A stretch of DNA of 64,000 nt from Mucilaginibacter gilvus (GTDB lineage Bacteria > Bacteroidota > Bacteroidia > Sphingobacteriales > Sphingobacteriaceae). The DNA lies in the NCBI RefSeq assembly GCF_004054195.1, contig NZ_SBIW01000007.1:434001-498000 (forward strand). The letters are read 5' to 3'. The notes below the pieces were generated by a model that saw only the letters and a list, made by a program, of their open reading frames with translations, searched no databases and was not told the origin of the DNA. Position numbers and translations under genes: made by a program. Below are positions 8,952 to 15,559 of this stretch, piece after piece (position 1 is the first letter of the stretch; every line of letters starts with the position of its first letter).

Positions 8952-10037
8952 ATGGAAACCGCAATAAAAGAGAAGGTAAGGAAACGAATTATTACCTGCA
9001 GCGACGGCACCTGGAACAAACCCGGTGACATTGATGGCGGCGTAGGCATTACCACCAATGTGCAAAAGATATTTGAGGGCATTTGTAACGAGGATGGGGA
9101 GGGTATTAAGCAAATAAAATATTACGATCAGGGCGTGGGCTCTACAGGCAGCAAACTGCGGCGTATTATTGATGGTGCCACCGGGTACGGGCTGGACGAG
9201 AATATCCTGGATGCCTACAAATTCATCATTTGGAATTATGAACAGGGGGATGAGATCTACCTGTTTGGTTTTAGCAGGGGCGCGTACACGGCCCGCAGCC
9301 TTGCCGGGATTATCCGCAAAGTGGGGTTGTTAAAAAACAACGACCTTAAACGCATTAAGGAAGCGTATGCTTTGTACCGCGATACCAGCATTAAGCCGGA
9401 TGACGGTGACGCTATTAAATTCCGTGACATGTATAGCCAGCCTAACGCTAATGTGAAATTTATAGGCGTGTGGGATACGGTTGGTTCCTTAGGTATTCCG
9501 TTTATGGTGATGCAGAACAAAAGCAAGTACCAGTTTCATGATACTACGCTGAGCAGCCACGTAGATTTTGCCTATCATGCCCTCGCTGTAGACGAGCAAC
9601 GAAAAAACTTTATGCCCACTTTGTGGCGGGAGAGCGAGAATTTAGCTGATAAAAACCCCAATCAAAAAATGGAACAGCGCTGGTTTCCGGGCGTTCACTC
9701 CAATATTGGGGGCGGATATCCCAAGGCTGGTTTAAGCGACGTAGCGTTGAAGTGGATGATGGATAAGGCTGCGGAAACCGGCCTTGCTTTCGAAAAAAAA
9801 TACCTGGACGAGAAAATAAAGCCCAATGATGCCGATATGCTTTATAACTCCAATAAATTCCCTTTTTCGCTTTTAGGGAGACACGTGCGGGCAATTAAGG
9901 AGTTGCCGGACAGCAACGAGACCGTTGATAAATCGGTATTTGAACGTATGTTGCTGGATTTCAGGCCCGACCCATTGTATAAGCCGGCCAATGTAAAATC
10001 AATACATCAATATTCTACAAACGCTTCATCGGGGTAA
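8952..10037 (+). CDS. DUF2235 alpha/beta-hydrolase (Tle1 phospholipase-like)
   Basis: A 361-aa protein of the DUF2235 family, which includes the T6SS phospholipase effectors of the Tle1 type. The N-terminus ITCSDGTWNK and the nucleophile elbow GFSRGAYTAR are diagnostic. A plausible catalytic triad is S108 (GFSRG), D175 (GVWDTVGS) and H249 (FPGVHSNIGGGY). No signal peptide or membrane helix is evident. The ATG at 8952 lies 1 nt after the amidase stop. Its last 31 bp overlap the convergent UBP zinc-finger gene. DUF2235 proteins also occur as housekeeping hydrolases, so an effector role is only inferred from the pairing with a cell-wall hydrolase. Confidence 0.88.
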   Translation: METAIKEKVRKRIITCSDGTWNKPGDIDGGVGITTNVQKIFEGICNEDGEGIKQIKYYDQGVGSTGSKLRRIIDGATGYGLDENILDAYKFIIWNYEQGDEIYLFGFSRGAYTARSLAGIIRKVGLLKNNDLKRIKEAYALYRDTSIKPDDGDAIKFRDMYSQPNANVKFIGVWDTVGSLGIPFMVMQNKSKYQFHDTTLSSHVDFAYHALAVDEQRKNFMPTLWRESENLADKNPNQKMEQRWFPGVHSNIGGGYPKAGLSDVALKWMMDKAAETGLAFEKKYLDEKIKPNDADMLYNSNKFPFSLLGRHVRAIKELPDSNETVDKSVFERMLLDFRPDPLYKPANVKSIHQYSTNASSG

Positions 10038-10279
10038 CACCAAAGCCAGCGTTCGCCGGGCTGGGCAGATGCTATTACGGGGTGCTGCGTGGCGTGGTAA
10101 TGCTTGGTCATGTGCTGGTTTACCGATTGATCGCAGCAAAGGGTTACGCCGCAGGTTTGGCAGGTACGCAGGTGAAACCAGGTTTGGTTGTGCTTGATGC
10201 ATTCCTCGCAAACCTGTTCGTCGCTTAGTTTTACCTGTGTGATGGCCTGTAGGTGTTGGCAAAGATTAGGGTCGTTCAT
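10007..10279 (-). CDS. UBP-type zinc-finger protein
   Basis: A 90-aa protein consisting almost entirely of a ZnF-UBP (BUZ) domain, the fold that in eukaryotic deubiquitinases and HDAC6 binds the free C-terminus of ubiquitin. Zinc-ligand candidates are C7, H9, C24, C27, C40, C43, C48 and several His (NQHMTKHYHATQHPV). The hallmark segments WFHLRTCQTCG and ERWLWCYPDE are present. Stand-alone bacterial versions occur in several phyla, and their ligand is unknown. The start ATG is at 10277-10279. It overlaps the 3' end of the DUF2235 gene by 31 bp in convergent orientation. Origin by transfer from eukaryotes is an inference. Confidence 0.87.
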   Translation of the reverse strand: MNDPNLCQHLQAITQVKLSDEQVCEECIKHNQTWFHLRTCQTCGVTLCCDQSVNQHMTKHYHATQHPVIASAQPGERWLWCYPDEAFVEY

Positions 10280-10330
10280 GAATGAAATGTTATGCCTATA
10301 AAGATAATAATTGTACCGGTAAATTGCTTG

Positions 10331-10446
10331 CTACCCATGAAACGTCCCGATGGGACGAATAGAGTGAATTATACCCCATCGGGATACCTTATGGGTAGAA
10401 AAATAAAGAAGCACAAAGGCGTTCCATCGGAACGCTTTATGGGTTA
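10331..10446. repeat. Three copies of a GATGGGA palindromic repeat
   Basis: Three related units lie in the 10280-10577 gap. Unit A (10331-10356, plus) reads ACCCATGAAACGTCCCGATG; units B (10372-10397) and C (10418-10446) are inverted versions (CCCATCGGGATACCTTATGG and CCATCGGAACGCTTTATGGG). Each contains a short dyad (GTCCC-GAT-GGGAC or GTTCC-ATC-GGAAC). A and B face each other and could form one long stem. The layout is REP-like; the rest of the gap is featureless AT-rich sequence. Confidence 0.6.
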
Positions 10447-10577
10447 AGTCGTTCACGGTTAACTATGCTTAGAGAACAACCTATAAAATAATATGATGCT
10501 CCAAATATTCCTAAAACGTTTTAATAAAATTCCACCGAATTGAAAAAATGCTAATTATATTAGTATTTTTGATTGGT

Positions 10578-11834
10578 ATGAATGAGGAGCGGATAACGGA
10601 AAAGTTGAACATATTGGCGGATGCAGCCAAGTATGATGTATCGTGCGCGAGCAGCGGCAGCAAACGCAAAAACGAAAACAAGGGGTTGGGGAATGCCAGT
10701 AATGGTATTTGCCATTCGTATACCGAGGATGGGCGATGTGTGTCGCTCCTTAAAATTCTGCTGACCAACCATTGTATTTTCGATTGCGCTTATTGCGTGT
10801 CGCGCAAGAACAATGATATTAAACGTGCTGCTTTTACCGTGCAGGAAGTGGTGGACCTTACCATCAATTTTTATCGCCGCAATTACATAGAGGGGCTATT
10901 CCTCAGCTCGGGTATTTTTAAAGATGCCGATTACACCATGGAACGGTTGGTACGCGTGGCCAAAAAGCTGCGTACCGAACATAACTTTAACGGTTATATT
11001 CACCTCAAATCTATTCCGGGAGCCAGCGATGAATTGATGAACGAAGCAGGCCTGTATGCCGACCGGCTGAGCGTGAACCTGGAGATGCCTACCGAGGCTG
11101 GCCTGAAGCTGTTAGCGCCTGATAAGAATCAGCAGGATATGATCAAACCGATGGGCTACCTCAAGAATGCCATCATTAAGCACACTGAAGAAAAGAAGCT
11201 GTTTAAAAAAGCACCGCTTTTTGCCCCGGCCGGACAGAGCACTCAGATGATCATTGGCGCCACGCCAGAGAATGACAGTGAAGTGTTGCATTCTGCTAAT
11301 TACTTTTATAAGAACTTTAAGCTGAAACGGGTTTATTACTCGGGTTATGTACCCGTACTTGCGGATAGCCGGTTGCCCGCTCTTAATACCGCGGTACCGA
11401 TGGTGCGCGAGAATCGGCTGTACCAAGCTGATTGGCTGATGCGATTTTATGGTTTTAAAGTAAACGAGATAGTAAACACTGCCCAGCCGCATCTCGACCT
11501 GGATATTGACCCTAAGCTGGGCTGGGCGATTCGTAATATGCAGGCCTTCCCGGTTGATGTTAATAAGGCCGATCTGCAAATGATCCTGCGCGTGCCTGGG
11601 ATTGGATTGCTATCGGCACAAAAAATTGTAAGCGCGCGCAGGTTTGGTAAACTGAATTGGGATCATATGAAAAAAATGGGAGTGAGCCTTAACCGGGCCA
11701 AATACTTTGTTACCTGTAACAGCAACGAATTTGAACGGCGCGATCTTACGGGGAGTAACATCAAACAGTTTATTCTGGCTACCTCGCAAAGCAAGTATTT
11801 AAAAAACACCCAAACCCAATTGAACCTGTTTTAA
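10578..11834 (+). CDS. Putative DNA modification/repair radical SAM protein
   Basis: Radical SAM enzyme of 418 aa in the family linked to DUF4130/uracil-DNA-glycosylase-like proteins. Residues C66, C70 and C73 form the CxxxCxxC 4Fe-4S motif (CIFDCAYC). Extra cysteines C23, C45 and C54 precede it. The C-terminus (about 335-375) has a helix-hairpin-helix DNA-binding element (DLQMILRVPGIGLLSAQKI). The ATG at 10578 is chosen over an upstream start because family members begin close to this point. The stop is followed after 1 nt by the DUF4130 partner, the conserved two-gene arrangement of this system. The reaction is unproven; DNA base repair or modification is inferred from the domains. Confidence 0.9.
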   Translation: MNEERITEKLNILADAAKYDVSCASSGSKRKNENKGLGNASNGICHSYTEDGRCVSLLKILLTNHCIFDCAYCVSRKNNDIKRAAFTVQEVVDLTINFYRRNYIEGLFLSSGIFKDADYTMERLVRVAKKLRTEHNFNGYIHLKSIPGASDELMNEAGLYADRLSVNLEMPTEAGLKLLAPDKNQQDMIKPMGYLKNAIIKHTEEKKLFKKAPLFAPAGQSTQMIIGATPENDSEVLHSANYFYKNFKLKRVYYSGYVPVLADSRLPALNTAVPMVRENRLYQADWLMRFYGFKVNEIVNTAQPHLDLDIDPKLGWAIRNMQAFPVDVNKADLQMILRVPGIGLLSAQKIVSARRFGKLNWDHMKKMGVSLNRAKYFVTCNSNEFERRDLTGSNIKQFILATSQSKYLKNTQTQLNLF

Positions 11835-11835
11835 C

Positions 11836-12600
11836 ATGGCGACTACCACCTTAATATATGATGGAACTTTTGAGGGACTGCTAAGCGCGGTGTTTGAAGT
11901 GTATACGCACCGGCTGCAAACCGTAAATCTCCATGCCGGCGAATGGCTTACCAGCGCTTTGTTTGAGGATGTAATAAAGGTGGTAACAGATGAAACCCGC
12001 GCGGCAAGGGTGCTAAAAGGCTTGAAGGAACGCGTCTCGCACATTGGCGTGCAGCGTTTGTATGCCGCCCATTTGGCTGGGATGGTGGGGGAGGACCTCA
12101 ATCTGCTGGGATATATAAGATACGCATTTGATTCACCGATGAATATTGAAGAGGATTATGGTAACAGATATGTAGTCCGTGTATCTGAACTGGTGCGCAT
12201 GGTGAGGCGCGAAAAGCATAGGATGGAGGCCTTTGTGCGCTTTCAGCAATTAACAGATGGTACCTTTTACGCCGCTATAGAACCGGATTTCAACGTGTTG
12301 CCGCTGCTTATCCGCCATTTTAAAAGCCGCTATGCCGATCAGAAATGGATCATCTACGACATAAAACGCAAATATGGTCTGTTTTACGACCTGCACGATG
12401 TGCAATTTATCAACCTCGATTTCTCCGATGATAACAAAGCAGCCAACGTTATGGCCTCTTTCAGCGAGGAGGAGGGCATTTACCAGCAACTTTGGAAGAA
12501 TTATTTTAATAGCGTAAACATCGCTTCGCGCAAAAATACCAAGCTCCATGTACGCCATATGCCCAAGCGATATTGGAAGCATTTAACCGAAAAAATTTGA
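11836..12600 (+). CDS. TIGR03915-type putative DNA metabolism protein (DUF4130)
   Basis: A 254-aa cytoplasmic protein, the standard partner of the preceding radical SAM enzyme. Family features are the start TTLIYDGTFEGLLSAVFEVY, the central MVRREKHRMEAFVRFQ and the C-terminal RNTKLHVRHMPKRYWKHLTE (roughly residues 232-251). DUF4130 is also found fused to family-4 uracil-DNA glycosylases, and this is the basis for a predicted role in DNA repair. No catalytic residues can be named. It ends at 12600, directly before the long gene-free region carrying the candidate RNA. Confidence 0.9.
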   Translation: MATTTLIYDGTFEGLLSAVFEVYTHRLQTVNLHAGEWLTSALFEDVIKVVTDETRAARVLKGLKERVSHIGVQRLYAAHLAGMVGEDLNLLGYIRYAFDSPMNIEEDYGNRYVVRVSELVRMVRREKHRMEAFVRFQQLTDGTFYAAIEPDFNVLPLLIRHFKSRYADQKWIIYDIKRKYGLFYDLHDVQFINLDFSDDNKAANVMASFSEEEGIYQQLWKNYFNSVNIASRKNTKLHVRHMPKRYWKHLTEKI

Positions 12601-12834
12601 GTTCTCGGTTTTTTACGCATTTTGGAAATTAAGAAAGACCATTGTTTTTTTGGATTTGCCTAATTGTTTGTTAATAAGAGTATTGAGGGGTTGATGTGAA
12701 CGAGCTATTTAATGCATTCATAATCAATATTTGACGAATGTTAATAACTATTGATTTGATGTTAATAAAGTGTTAATAAGAATATGTAAAAAACTTTAAA
12801 AAATACTTGACACGTATGGGTAAAAGTTCCGATA

Positions 12835-12862
12835 TTGTAATTATCAAGAACGACGTACTTTG
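12835..12862 (+). promoter_or_regulatory. Bacteroidota-type promoter for candidate RNA
   Basis: TTG (12835-12837) and TACTTTG (12856-12862) are separated by 18 nt, close to the Bacteroidota promoter pattern TTTG / TAnnTTTG. A sigma-70-like TTGACA/TATTGT pair also exists just upstream (12807-12838). Initiation would be expected near 12868, just before the structured region. The call is by consensus only. Confidence 0.4.
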
Positions 12863-12867
12863 ACAGC

Positions 12868-13471
12868 CTTACAGGATTACAGAAACTAAAACGGGCGAAC
12901 CTTCGGGGGAGCTAAAGTTTAGGGAAGTGCCTGAGTCATATTAAGAAGAAAGAAGCGAAAGCAAAACTGCTTCGGAATTGATTAAAGGGGTATTATGGGT
13001 GTTGCAAAACTTTACGGAGAACGGCATCGAAATAATGGCCTCGAAGCAATCAGCGTTAGCAAACAATGGTATAACTTGGTTCTCTAAGAATAAAGATACA
13101 TCAGCGTTGCACGGATAACGACAGAGTCGACTTCCCCTCGGGAGGATGGCGAGTTCAAAGGTCTGCAAGTATGCCCTAACCGGCTTCCGCAAGGAAAATG
13201 GATAGATCAGCGCTACAGGCGGCATTGAAGGAGAGGCCTCCGCAAGGAGACTGACAAAGTCTGCATCAGGTGCCAACATTTGAGATATCAGTATTCGCAG
13301 GAATAATGGTACATCAGCGTTAGCAATTAACAAAGAGGAGATCGGGCCGGTTAATTTTACACAAAACTTGGTGCTCACGGGTGGCTATGGTCAGCCGAGG
13401 AGTTAGGAAACGGGAGTCAATTCGCAAGAGTAGGCTTCCGTTTTCCTGTTTAAGGGGACTTTTTTATTTTT
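12868..13471 (+). ncRNA. Candidate large modular structured RNA (~600 nt), undescribed
   Basis: The gap 12601-13476 has no convincing protein gene. From about 12868 it is rich in small hairpins: TTCC-GCAA-GGAA (13185-13196), CTCC-GCAA-GGAG (13238-13249), TATTC-GCAG-GAATA (13292-13305) and GGCT-ATGGTC-AGCC. A motif ATCAGCGTTAGCAA, or a close variant, recurs at 13049, 13100, 13206 and 13313, spaced 51, 106 and 107 nt. The last two are preceded by a hairpin and AATGG. A long 3' stem (GGAAACGGGAG with CTTCCGTTTTCC, capped by ATTC-GCAA-GAGT, 13406-13446) and T-rich tract (13460-13471) close the region. The next start codon is at 13477. I do not recognise RNase P, tmRNA, SRP, 6S RNA or group I/II intron cores. 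It may be a free RNA or the leader of the downstream gene. Confidence 0.5.
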
Positions 13472-13476
13472 AGTTG

Positions 13477-13950
13477 ATGCCTAAATCAAAAGCCAATAAA
13501 AACAATACCAATCTTATAACTGTAAATGACTGTTTAACAACAGATCAATTCCTGATACTTTACAGTGAAGAATTCCCCAACCTCGAATCTGAAATATATG
13601 ACGAGGGTTGCCGGGATTTGATTTATGTGCAAATTGGCTTGTTAAGCAACTATATAAATGAATGCATTAAAGAGGGTGCGATAAAAGAGGTAAGACGCGC
13701 GTTTATCTTTTTCGAACGGATTGTAAACCGCGTTAACTCAGAAGTGGAAAACGCATTTTATGTTTCTTTTCTGGAACATATTAAAATGGGAGGCGATTCT
13801 GAAAACGCGGTAGCTTCGAGGAAGCTTTTAAATCCTAAATACCTTGAAATATGGCGCGGGTTGAACGAACTAATGTTTCCCGATAAAATCGCCGGGACAA
13901 AGAAGAAAAAAAGCCCAGATAAGTCAACAAGAATCAAAATAAAGCGCTAA
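13477..13950 (+). CDS. Hypothetical protein downstream of candidate RNA
   Basis: A 157-aa cytoplasmic protein, acidic in the middle with a very basic tail (GTKKKKSPDKSTRIKIKR). It looks all-helical; the segment YVSFLEHIKMGGDSENA followed by KLLNPKYLEIW resembles small helical proteins of the DUF7674 type, some of which lie near toxin loci, but I cannot confirm the family. No signal peptide, metal site or catalytic motif is visible. The ATG at 13477 is preceded in frame by TTG. The start lies only 6 nt after the T-rich end of the candidate RNA, so the protein may be controlled by that RNA or bind it through its basic tail (inference). Confidence 0.7.
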   Translation: MPKSKANKNNTNLITVNDCLTTDQFLILYSEEFPNLESEIYDEGCRDLIYVQIGLLSNYINECIKEGAIKEVRRAFIFFERIVNRVNSEVENAFYVSFLEHIKMGGDSENAVASRKLLNPKYLEIWRGLNELMFPDKIAGTKKKKSPDKSTRIKIKR

Positions 13951-14015
13951 GAAACTCTGTTGTCCCTTTTACCTTCTTCACCTTTTCTCAATCAAAATCC
14001 TTAATTTAGCCTTTG

Positions 14016-15365
14016 ATGAATAAGGATAATACAGATAAGGCCGATCGGAAAAAGAAAATATTTGTGCTGGATACCTCCGTTATCCTATATGATCACAACG
14101 CTTTTGAGAACTTCCACGAACATGATGTGGCTATCCCCATACAGGTATTGGAAGAGCTGGATAATATGAAAAGCGGCAACGATACCCGCAATTTTGAGGC
14201 ACGCAGTTTTATCCGGCTGATGGATGATATCTCCCGGAACCAGCTCATAAACCAGTGGATGCCGCTCAATGGCAAAAGCAAGGGCAGCTTTAAGGTGATT
14301 ATGGATGTAAAGAACAGCAGCGCCGACGCCGAAGAAGTCTTTGGATCTGAAAAAATAGACCACCGCATATTAAACGCTGCTCTTGGTGTGCAGTTTGAAA
14401 ACCCCGATAAAAAGGTGATCCTGGTATCAAAGGATATCTGCCTGCGCCTGAAAGCTAAAGCGCTTAATATTTATGCCGAGGATTACGAAACCGGTAAGGT
14501 TAAAAATATCGACGAGTTATATAGCGGCAAAACCGTACTTAACAGAGTTACCGAGAAGCTGATGGGCAAGCTCAATAAAAGCGACAGCCTCCCTGTAGAG
14601 GATTTTGATATCCAACCCCAAAGCAACCAGTTTTTTGTACTGAACAGCAAGAATGGCACCGCATCCGCCTTCTATAATAAACAAAGCGGCCAGGTAGAAA
14701 AAGTTACCGAGCAGCCTGTGCTTAACATCTACCCAAAAAACTTAGAGCAGGCCTTTGCCATACACGCCCTGCTGCATCCCGATATTAAACTGGTTACCAT
14801 ACAAGGCAACGCCGGCACGGGCAAAACGCTGCTGGCCTTAGCCAGCGCGCTGGAGCAACGTAAGCATTACCGACAGATCTTTGTTACACGCCCTATAGTG
14901 CCCCTTAGTAATAAGGACATCGGCTTTTTACCGGGCGACGTAAAATCGAAGATCGACCCCTACATGGCGCCTATCTGGGATAACCTCAAATTTATTAAAG
15001 ACCAGTTTGCTGACGATGAGAAAATGCAAAACAAGATAGACGAGCTGGTATCCAACGATAAAATTTCCATCACCCCGTTAGCTTTCATCCGCGGGCGCAC
15101 CCTTGCCAAAATATTTTTTATTGTAGACGAGGCGCAGAACTTAACCCCGCACGAGGTTAAAACCATCATCTCCCGCGCCGGCGAAAACAGTAAATTCGTA
15201 TTCACCGGGGATATTTACCAGATAGATACCCCATATTTGGATGCAGAGAGTAACGGCCTGTCGTACCTGATAGATAAGGCAAAAGGACACCCGCTTTACG
15301 CGCATATCACCCTGCAAAAAGGGGAGCGTAGTGAGTTGGCTAATTTGGCAACGGAGTTATTGTAG
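14016..15365 (+). CDS. PhoH family protein: PIN domain plus PhoH ATPase
   Basis: A 449-aa cytoplasmic protein joining an N-terminal PIN-type RNase domain to a C-terminal PhoH P-loop ATPase, the PhoH2 arrangement. The PIN part starts with FVLDTSVILYDH (first catalytic Asp) and has a second acidic cluster (VLEELDNMK); later acidic residues follow around FGSEKIDHRIL. The ATPase has Walker A GNAGTGKT (264-271), the PhoH signature TRPIVPLSNKDIGFLPGD and Walker B FIVDEAQN. PhoH2 proteins act as RNA helicase/RNase enzymes. I chose the ATG at 14016 over the adjoining TTG at 14013. The gene stands alone, 65 nt after the hypothetical protein. Confidence 0.94.
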   Translation: MNKDNTDKADRKKKIFVLDTSVILYDHNAFENFHEHDVAIPIQVLEELDNMKSGNDTRNFEARSFIRLMDDISRNQLINQWMPLNGKSKGSFKVIMDVKNSSADAEEVFGSEKIDHRILNAALGVQFENPDKKVILVSKDICLRLKAKALNIYAEDYETGKVKNIDELYSGKTVLNRVTEKLMGKLNKSDSLPVEDFDIQPQSNQFFVLNSKNGTASAFYNKQSGQVEKVTEQPVLNIYPKNLEQAFAIHALLHPDIKLVTIQGNAGTGKTLLALASALEQRKHYRQIFVTRPIVPLSNKDIGFLPGDVKSKIDPYMAPIWDNLKFIKDQFADDEKMQNKIDELVSNDKISITPLAFIRGRTLAKIFFIVDEAQNLTPHEVKTIISRAGENSKFVFTGDIYQIDTPYLDAESNGLSYLIDKAKGHPLYAHITLQKGERSELANLATELL

Positions 15366-15412
15366 ACACAACGAGCGTGAGCCAAGATTACCGCCGCCTT
15401 ACCCCGCGCGTG

Positions 15413-15501
15413 ATTGCGAGGCACGAAGCAATCTCCCGATAGACTGGTAGACAACATGCGTTACGGCTTGTCTTTGTACAGATTACTTCGTGCCTCGCAA
15501 T
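15413..15501. repeat. REP-like long inverted repeat
   Basis: Arms ATTGCGAGGCACGAAGCAAT.. (15413-15434) and the matching inverted arm (15480-15501) differ at one of 22 positions and enclose a 45-nt spacer. It lies between convergent genes (PhoH-like protein and FUSC protein) and could form a cruciform or a bidirectional terminator. The motif ATTGCGAGG-GAAGCAATCTC has the look of genome-wide REP elements of Bacteroidota. Confidence 0.75.
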
Positions 15502-15559
15502 TGACGATGTAGCTGTTTTCATTTGCATATCTGCACATCTTCTTCTGCACATCCAACTC

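Noticed and set aside
13049..13326. CRISPR-like array
   Set aside because: Repeats are only about 14 nt, degenerate and unevenly spaced, the spacers themselves form hairpins, and no cas gene is near.
12941..13378. Antisense 145-aa frame within the candidate RNA, with repeated NADVPLFLR/NADVSLFLE segments
   Set aside because: The repeats are simply the ATCAGCG modules read on the other strand; composition is unlike the neighbouring proteins, and plus-strand hairpins explain the sequence better.
12868..13471. RNase P RNA, tmRNA or group II intron
   Set aside because: No P4-type core, tRNA-like acceptor with tag ending ALAA and stop, or domain V sequence could be found by eye.
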